DNA of 64,000 nt from positions 558,001 to 622,000 of the forward strand of contig NZ_FNWL01000001.1 of NCBI RefSeq assembly GCF_900108095.1, in the 5' to 3' direction. A model generated the notes under the pieces. That model worked only from the letters and a program-made list of their open reading frames with translations. It made no database searches and was not told where the DNA came from. Made by a program: the position numbers and the translations under genes. Below, piece after piece: positions 53,611-62,064 of the stretch (within the stretch, counting starts at the first letter, position 1; every line of letters begins with the position of its first letter). This stretch comes from Natronorubrum sediminis. GTDB lineage: Archaea > Halobacteriota > Halobacteria > Halobacteriales > Natrialbaceae.

Positions 53611-56100
53611 TCATGCGAATTGCTCGTCTTCGGCGGCGGTGTTCGGATCGAAATACGCGCTGAGCAATTTCTCCTGTGCCACGCGTAGGTGCTGATGGAA
53701 CGTTTGCCGGGCGATTCCGAGCTTTTCCGCGATTTCGCTCGCGTCGCTGTGGCGGGTCGGCCACTCGAAGTAGCCGCCATAGTACGCCGCCTCGAGCGCC
53801 GCTTGCTGTTTCGTCGTCAGTTCGCGCTCGACGTGGTTTCGGAAGTCACCGTGAGTCTCGACGGGCCGTTCGGCGGTCCGCTTCGAGACCAGTTGGGTGT
53901 CGGGGTACTTTGTCGTAATCGTGTCGACGAGTTCGCGAATGTTCACGTCTCGGCTGACCTGGACGACCGAACTCGAGTTGCCTTCGTCGACGACCTTCGA
54001 GCGCATTCGTGCGCCGTAGTCGGCGAGCAAGCCGGTGATCGTCGGCCCGCGAACGACGAGTTCCCAGTGGCTGTTACCGTCGGCAGTGTCGACGAGTCGG
54101 AACTCGGAAACCGAGTCGTGTTCATCGGCGATCGATTTCATCTCGTCGGGTTCGACGTCGCTGATCGTGACGTAATAGACGAACATGCGATCGGTTAACG
54201 GCAGCACGTGCTCTAAGGAGAGGTGGCAGTTCGCCCGCGCAGAAAGGTCGATACAGATGTCCTGTCTGTCGGTGGATTCGAACTCGAGTTCGACGACGGT
54301 ATCCAGGTAGAGCAGCCGACGGATCGTCATCGCGTTGATCGCGTGACCAATCGTTCCGCCAAACTCCTGTAAGACCTCTCGTTCACGCTCGGAAAACGCC
54401 TCGGACTCGGCTGCAGCGACGACGAGTAAGCCGTACGACCGTCCGCTCGCGATAATCGGGACGACCGCGAGCGACCCGTAATCGTGCGTTCGGGCTGGTT
54501 CTCGCCACTCCTCGACGTCGTTCTCACGAAGGTGTTGGTAACACGAGACCGTTCCCGTTTCGAACGGTGTTTCATCATCGTCCCCGACGAGTGGGTCGAC
54601 GAACGGCGAGAGAACGTCGTCGATCGAGTCCTCGGTGAGCCCCGCCCACGTCTGTGGCGTCCAGGAATGGTGGTCCGCGGGCCCGGTCGTATCGACCCGG
54701 CAGATGGCCGCGAATCGATAGGCGTCGGTCGCTTCGAACGCCTCGACGATCGCCGTCTCGATCTCGTCGCGCGTCTCTGCGGAGACCATCGTCTCGTCGA
54801 CTGCACGGATCGTCGCGTTGAGGCGCTCGAGTCGCTCGAGTTCTCGTTCTCTGGCCTTTCGGTCGCTGATGTTCCGACCGATGCCCGTAAATCCGAGAAC
54901 CGTCCCCCTATCGTCGGTGATTCGAGCGCTGTTGAACTCGTATGGGATGTACTCGCCCTGTTTCGTCATTACCCGACCCTCGGCGCTCACCCGTTCCCCG
55001 GCTTCCATGATCCGATCGATCGCGTCGCCAATATGCTCTCGATCGGGCGGTGCGATGAACTGAAGCGGGTGCATGCCCTCGAGTTCGTCGCCCTCGTACC
55101 CGGTGAGTTCCTCGTAGCGCTCGTTCCACTGAATGAGATTCCCGGCGACGTCGTAGGCGTACAACAGGTCCGGTTGGGCTTCGAAGATGCTCTCGGTCAA
55201 CGCTTTCTCCTGTCTGAGCTCTCGCTCTCGAAACTTTCGGTCGCTAACATCTCGGCCGACACCGGTAAATCCGAGAATGTTACCGTCGGCGTCGCTGATC
55301 TGTGCGTTGTTGAACTCGTAGGGAATGCGCTCTCCGTCTTTCGTTCGAAGATCCGCCTCGATCGTGACCGCTTCAGTCTCCTCGAGAATACGGGAGATCG
55401 CGTCCGCGATTCGCTCCTGGTGCTCCGGCGCGATGAACTCGAGTGGGCCCATGTGTTCGAGTTCCTCGGTCGAGTATCTCGTGACCTCGGGAACGCGGTC
55501 GTTCCAGTCCACCAAGTTCCGGCGGGCGTCGAACGCGTAGATGATGTCCGGTTGCGCCTCGAAGACGCTCTTCATGAACGCGCGCTCTTCGGTTCGTTCT
55601 CGCTCGCGTTCGTGGAGTTGGGTCCGCTCGTTGACGAACACGACGTACCCCGAGAGTGTCGATTGCTCATCGCCCGCCGTTCCCGTCGAATCCGGCTGCT
55701 CGGCCACGCCCACGTCCCCGTTTCGAACGGTCGCGAGGACTTCGTGTACCCAGCGTCGATTTCCTTCTCCAGTGAGTCGCCAGCCGTCATCGACGGCTTT
55801 TCCGTCCGTTCTGGCTCGCTCGAGAAGCTGTGCTGGCTTGCCGCGCTTTCGAGCGTCAGCCGGGAAGAACGACTGATACGCCGTGCCGAGTGCAGTTTCC
55901 TCGTCGTACTCCATGAGTCTCGCTGCGGCGTCGTTCCAGCTGACGACGCGGCGTTCCGTATCGAGTAGCCAGACGGCGTGGTCGCTGATGAGACTGGTCA
56001 GTTGCCCCCCGTCGAGAGTGAACTCGGCAGGGAACTGATCGCTCGCTGTGGGTGCTGATTCGGCCGGATTGCTGTTTTGGTTAGACGGTGAGTCTGTCAT
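53611..56100 (-). CDS. PAS-PAS-PAS-GAF-Bat HTH_10 sensor regulator
   Basis: An 829-residue sensor. Three PAS domains (about 30-150, 185-300 and 310-425, the last two nearly duplicates: SVFEAQPDIIYAFDARRNL and SIFEAQPDLLYAYDVAGNL) are followed by a GAF-like domain (about 435-590), a Bat linker, and a C-terminal HTH_10 (SEIAEKLGIARQTFHQHLRVAQEKLL). This is the bacterio-opsin-activator type, sensing light, redox or oxygen through an unidentified ligand. The two repeated PAS domains probably arose by internal duplication. It is divergent from dtdA. Confidence 0.9.
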   Translation of the reverse strand: MTDSPSNQNSNPAESAPTASDQFPAEFTLDGGQLTSLISDHAVWLLDTERRVVSWNDAAARLMEYDEETALGTAYQSFFPADARKRGKPAQLLERARTDGKAVDDGWRLTGEGNRRWVHEVLATVRNGDVGVAEQPDSTGTAGDEQSTLSGYVVFVNERTQLHERERERTEERAFMKSVFEAQPDIIYAFDARRNLVDWNDRVPEVTRYSTEELEHMGPLEFIAPEHQERIADAISRILEETEAVTIEADLRTKDGERIPYEFNNAQISDADGNILGFTGVGRDVSDRKFRERELRQEKALTESIFEAQPDLLYAYDVAGNLIQWNERYEELTGYEGDELEGMHPLQFIAPPDREHIGDAIDRIMEAGERVSAEGRVMTKQGEYIPYEFNSARITDDRGTVLGFTGIGRNISDRKARERELERLERLNATIRAVDETMVSAETRDEIETAIVEAFEATDAYRFAAICRVDTTGPADHHSWTPQTWAGLTEDSIDDVLSPFVDPLVGDDDETPFETGTVSCYQHLRENDVEEWREPARTHDYGSLAVVPIIASGRSYGLLVVAAAESEAFSEREREVLQEFGGTIGHAINAMTIRRLLYLDTVVELEFESTDRQDICIDLSARANCHLSLEHVLPLTDRMFVYYVTISDVEPDEMKSIADEHDSVSEFRLVDTADGNSHWELVVRGPTITGLLADYGARMRSKVVDEGNSSSVVQVSRDVNIRELVDTITTKYPDTQLVSKRTAERPVETHGDFRNHVERELTTKQQAALEAAYYGGYFEWPTRHSDASEIAEKLGIARQTFHQHLRVAQEKLLSAYFDPNTAAEDEQFA

Positions 56101-56368
56101 AGGGAGTCAGCGGAGATCGAGTGATCGACAGTGCGTATCGTCAATCGGCACTGCGTCTACCAATGATACTTACGGCTAGTTCTAACGGCTGGGATAACAG
56201 AAAACCCTGTGGTAGCTGTTGCCAAGGGTTTATTACGGTATCTGGGGTGACCCGCGTTCGTCGCCCCCCTCACACTCCACGTGGCGTCAACACTCACCCA
56301 CGCACCCGACAGTCGGCCAGCCACTCGAAACCGACGACGTTACCGGGACTCAGGCCAGCCACTCGAGT

Positions 56369-57811
56369 ATGACCGACCTCGCTATCGTCGAGAGCCGGGC
56401 CGATCGCGCCTCGGTCCACATCTGCGAGCACCTGCGCGACCACCTCGAGTGGGACGCCCACGAAGACGACACACGGCCACCCGAAGCCGGCGGGGGCACC
56501 TACTACCGACTCGACGGTGTCGAACTCCGTTCGTTCGAGGAGTTACACCTCGACCTCGAGCGTCCCGCCGACGCGTTCGAGTGCGATCCCGACCTCCTCG
56601 TCTTCGCCTCCCGTCACTCCGGCGAGACGGGGGCGCTTTTGACTGGACACTTTACCGGAAACTTCGGGCCGGCGGAGTTCGGCGGCGAGCCAGACACCCT
56701 CGCCGCGGCCTGCCCAAACGCCCTCGCACACTTTCTGGACGCACTCGAGGCGTACGCCCCTGAGGGCTACGACGTCGGCATGGAGTGTACCCACCACGGA
56801 CCGACCGACGTCGGCTGTCCCTCGCTGTTCGCGGAACTGGGCAGCGGCGACGAGCAGTGGGACGACCCCGACGCAGCAGCGGCGGTTGCCCGAGCCATTG
56901 CCGACCTTCGAGACAGTCAGCCCCACAATCCGCCCCGACTGGATGACGACGAGGAAGCGAGGGTCGATCACGGACACGTCGAGGAGAATCCGGACGCGAG
57001 CCACACTCACCCCGCGAAACGCCAGTTCGTCGGCTTCGGCGGCAACCACTACGCGCCACGGTTCGGCCGTATCGTCCGCGAGACGCCCTGGGCTGTCGGG
57101 CACATCGCCGCCGACTGGGCGCTCGAGGCGATGGACCATCCGAGCGCCCACGAGGACGTCCTCGAGGCGGCGTTCGAGACCAGCCGCGCGGACATCGCCG
57201 TTCTCGACGGCGAGTGGCCCGTCCTCGAGTCGACGCTCGAGGACCTCGGCTACCGAATCGTCAGCGAAACGTGGATCCGGTCTGTCAGAGATCGCTCGCT
57301 CGAGGTCGTCGACGCCGTCGAATCCGAACTCGGTGCCATCGACGAGGGCGTTCGCTTTGGCGACCATCGAACGCCGTCGTTCACTATCGCCGACTTGCCA
57401 GCGGACCTCGTCGATACCGCCGAGGGGATCGACGCCGAGCGCGTCCGGACGGTCGTCGAATCGCGAACCGTCGCGTTCGAAACCGACAACGGCGGCAGCC
57501 GAATCGGCTCGCGGATAGCCCTCCCTGTCGAGTCGGACAGCCACGACGAGGAGTCGAGTGGCCCTCCTCGCGTCTCGCTCGTCGAGGAACTCGCAGCCGT
57601 TCTCGAGGAGAAGTACGACAGCGTCACGCTCGAGGACGAGGGGGTCGTGGCCGAGCGAACGACGTTCGATCCCGAATTAGCCCACACACTCGGGATTCCC
57701 GAGGGGCCGAAGTTTGGCGCGCTGGCAGACGGCGAATCGATTACCGTCAACGGCGAGTCGATCGATCCCGAAACGGTACACTCACGCCAAATCGAACGAT
57801 TCCCGTTGTAA
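56369..57811 (+). CDS. dtdA: D-aminoacyl-tRNA deacylase DtdA
   Basis: A 480-residue archaeal DtdA (GEK1-type). The N-terminal VESRADRASVHICEHLRDHL, LLVFASRHSGETGALLTGHFTGNFG, MECTHHGPTDVG and FVGFGGNHYAPRFGRIVRE are characteristic. It removes D-amino acids misloaded on tRNA, using metal-binding His/Glu residues. The C-terminal 150 residues are haloarchaeal additions. Start ATG at 56369; a frame open to 56219 is not conserved-like. It stands alone, divergent from the Bat-type regulator. Confidence 0.93.
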   Translation: MTDLAIVESRADRASVHICEHLRDHLEWDAHEDDTRPPEAGGGTYYRLDGVELRSFEELHLDLERPADAFECDPDLLVFASRHSGETGALLTGHFTGNFGPAEFGGEPDTLAAACPNALAHFLDALEAYAPEGYDVGMECTHHGPTDVGCPSLFAELGSGDEQWDDPDAAAAVARAIADLRDSQPHNPPRLDDDEEARVDHGHVEENPDASHTHPAKRQFVGFGGNHYAPRFGRIVRETPWAVGHIAADWALEAMDHPSAHEDVLEAAFETSRADIAVLDGEWPVLESTLEDLGYRIVSETWIRSVRDRSLEVVDAVESELGAIDEGVRFGDHRTPSFTIADLPADLVDTAEGIDAERVRTVVESRTVAFETDNGGSRIGSRIALPVESDSHDEESSGPPRVSLVEELAAVLEEKYDSVTLEDEGVVAERTTFDPELAHTLGIPEGPKFGALADGESITVNGESIDPETVHSRQIERFPL

Positions 57812-57897
57812 CCCACCGTATCCCGCGAGTAAGCCACGACTATCGGACCCGGCGTGGCGTTCACCGTCGACGTGTTCACAGACGGTAATCTCACGAT

Positions 57898-57956
57898 ACC
57901 TGTCAGACAGGTGTCTGACTAGTAGGGGAAAGGTAATTATGCTCCATCTACTAGTC
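57898..57956 (+). promoter_or_regulatory. ftsZ1 promoter with nested palindromes
   Basis: ACCTGTC-A-GACAGGT (57898-57912) is a perfect odd palindrome. An overlapping CAGACA-GG-TGTCTG runs to 57917. GACTAGTAG (57917-57925) and CTACTAGTC (57948-57956) are 9-bp inverted arms that bracket an AT-rich AGGTAATTAT (57931-57940), the only TATA-like sequence. The ATG is at 57967. The rare CTAG core occurs in both arms. This layout looks like a bound regulator site around the TATA box. Confidence 0.75.
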
Positions 57957-57966
57957 TGGGCCAAGA

Positions 57967-59133
57967 ATGGACTCCATCATCGACGAAGCTATCGACGAGG
58001 CCGAAAATGGGGAGCAAAACACCGCTCCCGACGACGCGTCTCCGCAGGATGGACACACCCAGGGAGACGGGGACGCGAACAAGACCGGGACGATGACCGA
58101 CGACGAACTCGAGGACGTTCTCCAGGACCTCCAGACCGACATCACCGTCGTCGGCTGTGGCGGTGCCGGCGGGAACACCGTCAACCGAATGCACGAAGAG
58201 GGCATCCACGGCGCGAAACTCGTCGCCGCGAACACCGACGTTCAACACCTCGTCGAAATCGAAGCCGACACGAAGATTCTGATGGGCCAACAAAAGACCA
58301 GCGGCCGCGGCGCTGGCTCGCTCCCACAGGTCGGCGAGGAAGCCGCACTCGAGAGCCAACAGGACATCTACGATTCGATCGACGGCTCCGATATGGTCTT
58401 CGTCACGGCGGGGCTGGGTGGCGGAACCGGAACTGGTTCGGCCCCCGTCGTCGCCAAAGCCGCTCGTGAAGCCGGCGCGCTGACGATTTCGATCGTCACC
58501 ACGCCCTTTACTGCCGAAGGTGAGGTCCGCCGAACTAACGCCGAAGCCGGCCTCGAGCGCCTGCGTGACGTGTCGGACACCGTCATCGTCGTCCCGAACG
58601 ACCGCCTGCTCGACTCCGTCGGCAAACTGCCAGTCCGTCAGGCGTTCAAAGTGAGCGACGAAGTGCTGATGCGCTCCGTGAAGGGAATCACCGAACTCAT
58701 CACGAAACCAGGCCTCGTCAACCTCGACTTCGCCGACGTTCGCACCGTCATGGAACGCGGTGGCGTCGCGATGATCGGTCTCGGGGAGTCCGACTCCGAA
58801 GCGAAAGCCGAAGACTCGGTCAAGACCGCGCTCCGGTCGCCGCTGCTCGACGTCGACATCTCCGGGGCGAGTTCCGCACTCGTCAACGTCACCGGTGGCA
58901 ACGACATGGCAATCGAGGAAGCCGAAGGCGTCGTCGAAGAGATTTACGACCGGATCGACCCCGACGCCCGTATCATCTGGGGAACCTCGATCGACGAGCA
59001 ACTCGAGGGCAGCATGCGGACGATGATCGTCGTCACCGGCGTCGAGTCGCCACAGATCTACGGTAAGCCCGACGGCGAGGCCGTCCAGCCCGAAGCGCCC
59101 GCACAGGGCGAAGACATCGACTTCGTCGACTGA
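57967..59133 (+). CDS. ftsZ1: Cell division protein FtsZ1
   Basis: A 388-residue tubulin-like GTPase. The nucleotide loop GCGGAGGN (about 63-70), the tubulin signature [10 protein letters not shown] (about 151-160) and the T7-loop region NLDFADV are intact. The N-terminal 40 acidic residues, followed by [21 protein letters not shown], and the C-terminal DIDFVD fit FtsZ1 of haloarchaea rather than FtsZ2. It forms the mid-cell ring in division. The palindromic promoter just upstream suggests tight control. Confidence 0.96.
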   Translation: MDSIIDEAIDEAENGEQNTAPDDASPQDGHTQGDGDANKTGTMTDDELEDVLQDLQTDITVVGCGGAGGNTVNRMHEEGIHGAKLVAANTDVQHLVEIEADTKILMGQQKTSGRGAGSLPQVGEEAALESQQDIYDSIDGSDMVFVTAGLGGGTGTGSAPVVAKAAREAGALTISIVTTPFTAEGEVRRTNAEAGLERLRDVSDTVIVVPNDRLLDSVGKLPVRQAFKVSDEVLMRSVKGITELITKPGLVNLDFADVRTVMERGGVAMIGLGESDSEAKAEDSVKTALRSPLLDVDISGASSALVNVTGGNDMAIEEAEGVVEEIYDRIDPDARIIWGTSIDEQLEGSMRTMIVVTGVESPQIYGKPDGEAVQPEAPAQGEDIDFVD

Positions 59134-59304
59134 TTCGAAGGCGACTCGAGACCGATCGAGGGAAATCCAGCAAGCCCAGCAAACACGGGAGGAGTCCACG
59201 GTTCACCACTCGGTTCTCGTTTTCAACGACGTATTCACCACAAACCAAGCAGCGACGCAGTCACCACAGACGCAGTTATCAGCCTGGAGCACCAATGAGA
59301 GCCT

Positions 59305-59589
59305 ATGCCAGAAGAAGTACTCTTCGAATCCGAGAGTCGCCAGCGTCGAGAAGATATCGCGTCGTATCTCCGAACGGTCGCCGACTCACTCGAGAACGGC
59401 GACGAACTCACGCTCAGTGCGGGCGATCAGTCCGTGACGATGGACCCACCAGCTCAGCCGACGTTCGAAGTCAAAGCCGAGCGGGAAGGTCCTACCGACG
59501 GCCCCGGCGAACTCAGTATCGAGTTCGAACTCGAGTGGGACGAGAACGGAAACGGTGACGGCGGTGACGGCGAGTTGACGATCGAGTAA
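59305..59589 (+). CDS. amphi-Trp domain-containing protein
   Basis: A 94-residue small protein. MPEEVLFESESRQRREDIASYLRTVADSLENGDELTL fits the amphi-Trp family and the C-terminus IEFELEWDENGN has the conserved Trp region. Its function is not known. It stands 170 bp after ftsZ1 on the same strand; a shared promoter is not evident. An acidic Gly/Asp-rich tail follows the domain. Confidence 0.83.
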   Translation: MPEEVLFESESRQRREDIASYLRTVADSLENGDELTLSAGDQSVTMDPPAQPTFEVKAEREGPTDGPGELSIEFELEWDENGNGDGGDGELTIE

Positions 59590-59955
59590 CGGAACCGGTC
59601 GACTTCTCGTCGAGAGGAACAACTGAAACAAGTTACACGCTGACCGTTGATGTAGGCGATTAGATGTGCACTGACTTGCAGTGGCTACGGTAGCAGTAGT
59701 CGGCCAATACGGTTTTGTTATCCAAATTTGAGTGTGAAATCCACGTTCAGTATAGGTCGAGTAGGTAACGGCGCAGCAATCGATTCATCCGATAGCTGTC
59801 AAGAGATGCTTGCTGAATATAGAGGGTGAGTGGAGCAATACGCCTTTGGTTAGTTCGATCTATCTCCACAGCAGCTTCCGATCAATAGGCCTATGAACTG
59901 AAACCAATCACAACAGTTCGTTACTCTTTTTCGCCTTCTTGATAGTACCGTCAGC
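59590..59955. other. Gene-free AT-richer intergenic region with one repeat motif copy
   Basis: 366 bp with no credible gene. It is richer in A and T than the neighbours, with many stop codons in all frames. One copy of a degenerate motif (TGCTGAATATAGAGGG) lies at 59811-59826. No tRNA is seen. Confidence 0.7.
59811..59826 (+). repeat. Degenerate motif copy A (TGCTGAATAnAGAGGG-like)
   Basis: TGCTGAATATAGAGGG. Other copies: minus strand 60611-60624, plus strand 60664-60679, minus strand 61278-61293. These four copies lie within 1.5 kb, in both orientations. Possibly solo ends of a lost insertion sequence. Confidence 0.55.
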
Positions 59956-60483
59956 TTATTCAACCCGGATCTCCCCCCGCATTGTGTCTGGGTGTTGCCG
60001 ACAGACGTATTCGACTATTTCATCAGTCGCTTCGAATTCGAAGGTATCGTCCTCATTAGGGTCGTCGGTGACTTCGGTCTCATGCTCGTCGACGACTTCG
60101 TCATCCTCGTCGACGAGTTCGAGATTATGGGACGCATCATCGCCCTGTTCCCATCCTATCTCGTATTCTTCACCCTCTTCGAGGACGAGCGTGGGGTTCT
60201 CTTCTCCCTCTATTTCCTCAGGCTCCACGCCTATCCAACCAGCTGTCTCCCCTTCAAACATGATCGTGGTATCGGGTTCGATTTCGAATTCATCATCGGT
60301 GTCGGTATCGTCGCCCCGGTCGTGGTGGTCGTCTTCGTCATGATGATCATCGTGACGATCGTCATCGTGGTGATCGTCACCGGTAGCGGGTGCAATCATA
60401 CCGAGTACACCCACTGTGACTGCGCTGGCTTTCACTACTGTTCGACGTGAGAGGCCGTCATCTATGGAGGTTCTATCAGTCAT
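59956..60483 (-). CDS. Plastocyanin-like cupredoxin (Tat-exported) with His/Asp-rich linker
   Basis: A 175-residue blue copper-like protein. The Tat signal (GLSRRTVVKASAVTVGVLG) is followed by an odd stretch of His and Asp (residues about 37-60), then a cupredoxin with ligands H119 (ASHNLEL), C161 (YVCRQHP), H164 and M168 (TMRG). It would carry electrons outside the cell membrane. No lipobox Cys is seen after the signal, so it may be anchored differently or be soluble. The His/Asp run might bind metal. Start ATG at 60483. Confidence 0.85.
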   Translation of the reverse strand: MTDRTSIDDGLSRRTVVKASAVTVGVLGMIAPATGDDHHDDDRHDDHHDEDDHHDRGDDTDTDDEFEIEPDTTIMFEGETAGWIGVEPEEIEGEENPTLVLEEGEEYEIGWEQGDDASHNLELVDEDDEVVDEHETEVTDDPNEDDTFEFEATDEIVEYVCRQHPDTMRGEIRVE

Positions 60484-60610
60484 TGTCTTTCTTCCGTTCA
60501 CTGCTGAGTTCTCAGCCGGGCAAATGCACGTCAACATACTACATATACTTCGTCTGTTCTGCCCGATTACATTCCATATTAAGTATGCGTCAATCTATGC
60601 TGCATTTGCG

Positions 60611-60624
60611 CCCTCTATTCAGCA
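60611..60624 (-). repeat. Degenerate motif copy B
   Basis: Minus-strand TGCTGAATAGAGGG, with two bases fewer than copy A. It lies in the gap between the cupredoxin gene and the EamA gene. Confidence 0.5.
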
Positions 60625-60663
60625 AACTTCGTCCAAACTCCCGAATCGCTGTCAATAGAGGCC

Positions 60664-60679
60664 TGCTGCATACAGAGCG
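60664..60679 (+). repeat. Degenerate motif copy C
   Basis: TGCTGCATACAGAGCG, related to copies A, B and D. It lies 40 bp from copy B, in inverted orientation to it. Confidence 0.45.
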
Positions 60680-60761
60680 TGTCTGCAGTGTAGCGGGGTC
60701 TGTTCTTCAGCAACGACGATATGAACCAGTTATTAGTCTGATAGGAGGGTGAGCGGCTCGT

Positions 60762-61187
60762 TTATTGAGCTACGAGGACGACACCGACGCCCGCGAGCAG
60801 GAGCCCTGCGACTCTCGTTGTGGTGATTTCGTCTCCGAGCACAGCCATCCCAATGAACGCTGCGACGACAAAATACATGGCACCGAGAGTCGAGACGACC
60901 GTCGTTGAGCCACGTGAGAGGCCGATGTACATCGAGACGAAGCCAATTCCGGCGAACATTCCAGCTATGCCAGCAAGCGCCCCACCTCGTGGCGTGATGG
61001 CCAGTGAGGAACCTGACACGAAAACGTAGCCAACTGCAAGGATGGCTGCGACGAGATACGATATCGCGGCAGCCGTCGTCGGGTCGATGGATTCTGACGC
61101 AGCGTTCCCCACGACGATCCAGATCCCCCACGAGACCATCGTCAGTAACCCGAATGCTACAGCCGCATTTAGCTCTGGGACTTCCAT
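60762..61187 (-). CDS. Half-size EamA-like (drug/metabolite transporter) membrane protein
   Basis: A 141-residue, five-helix membrane protein matching one EamA half: AISYLVAAILAVGYVFVSG, MYIGLSRGSTTVVSTLGAMYFVVAAFIGMAVLGDEIT, AGLLLAGVGVVLVAQ. Full DMT transporters have ten helices, so this acts as a homodimer or with another small protein, as small DMT subunits do. Substrate unknown. It lies in the repeat-bearing island at 59.6-61.5 kb. Confidence 0.85.
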   Translation of the reverse strand: MEVPELNAAVAFGLLTMVSWGIWIVVGNAASESIDPTTAAAISYLVAAILAVGYVFVSGSSLAITPRGGALAGIAGMFAGIGFVSMYIGLSRGSTTVVSTLGAMYFVVAAFIGMAVLGDEITTTRVAGLLLAGVGVVLVAQ

Positions 61188-61516
61188 CGGTTGTCGCTTC
61201 GTCCCTGTGTCGGTAAAAGACGCTGCTTGTAGCTATTCAGATCTAGGTAGAGGAACCAACTGCTAGTGACCGATTTGCCCTGTGTATTCAGCACGACCCC
61301 CTTAACACACCTAGATCCTGATAGAAAGGGTGCGTTAGGTTTCCAGATATAATTACTGAATCGCCCGATTCGGTTTCGAGTGTCTCTCTAAATAAAGAAA
61401 TGGTGCCACCAGACTACTGATAGTCTTCGAGTCAGCGTACCGCCAGCTGTGTCGAACAAAGAGGGAATCCGCCTGCCGGGACACGATAGAGACGACGAGA
61501 TCTACTTGTCACTGCA
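61188..61516. other. Gene-free region between the EamA-like and ferredoxin genes
   Basis: 329 bp without a convincing gene. It holds motif copy D (minus strand) and AT-rich stretches around 61345 (AGATATAATTACTG) and 61391 (CTAAATAAAGAAATG). No stable hairpin or tRNA can be supported. Confidence 0.65.
61278..61293 (-). repeat. Degenerate motif copy D
   Basis: Minus-strand TGCTGAATACACAGGG, related to copies A to C. It lies close to the 5' side of the EamA-like gene. Confidence 0.5.
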
Positions 61517-61852
61517 TCAGTCGTCCGCGACGGCAGCGCCGTCGTTCCCCTCGCTCTCGAGGTCTCCTTCGATGCTCGGCGGGTACACTCCGCGCTCGAG
61601 TTTGAGATCCGACTGTGGCCGGGCCATACAGGTGAGCGCGTAGTTCTCGGCTTCCGCCTCGGTAAAGCCGCGCGCGGCAGGTTGGACGACCTCGCCCTCG
61701 AGGATCTCTGCCGAACACGCCAGACACATGCCGACGCGACAGGAGAACTCCTGTGCGATACCCTCCTCGAGACAGCGACTAAGGATCGTCTCCGTGTCCG
61801 AACAGGTGATTGTCTCACCCGTTCCGACGAATTCGATCGTGTACTCCGTCAT
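61517..61852 (-). CDS. Plant-type 2Fe-2S ferredoxin
   Basis: A 111-residue ferredoxin from the ATG MTEYTIEFVG. The four cluster ligands are Cys38, Cys43, Cys46 and Cys75 (CRVGMCLAC and LTCMARP). The acidic C-terminal tail (IEGDLESEGNDG) is typical of haloarchaea. It transfers electrons to an oxidoreductase. It is not the larger haloarchaeal ferredoxin with an N-terminal insertion. Divergent from the geranylgeranyl reductase gene; its possible role there is inferred. Confidence 0.9.
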   Translation of the reverse strand: MTEYTIEFVGTGETITCSDTETILSRCLEEGIAQEFSCRVGMCLACSAEILEGEVVQPAARGFTEAEAENYALTCMARPQSDLKLERGVYPPSIEGDLESEGNDGAAVADD

Positions 61853-62064
61853 ACACGCTGGTAGGAACGACCGCACTAAAACTCTTTATTCCCCGATTCG
61901 TCCACCTCGGGACAACGAGACTCCCTCGAGAGAACCTATCCCGTGACTTTTGACTCTCGAGCGGGCGGCCCTCTCCGTTACTGGCACTGAAACCCGGAAT
62001 CTCTCTCCTGCGAATCCGACACGTGACATAAAACGTTTTCTTCCCGTGGTGTGGAAACGGTAGT

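Noticed and set aside
60447-60752. A 101-codon plus-strand frame over the cupredoxin promoter region
   Set aside because: Rich in Ser, Leu and Arg with no acidic bias and no recognisable start context. It overlaps the island repeats.
59590-61516. An intact insertion sequence
   Set aside because: No transposase frame and no clear terminal inverted repeats with target duplication could be found; only the short degenerate motif recurs.
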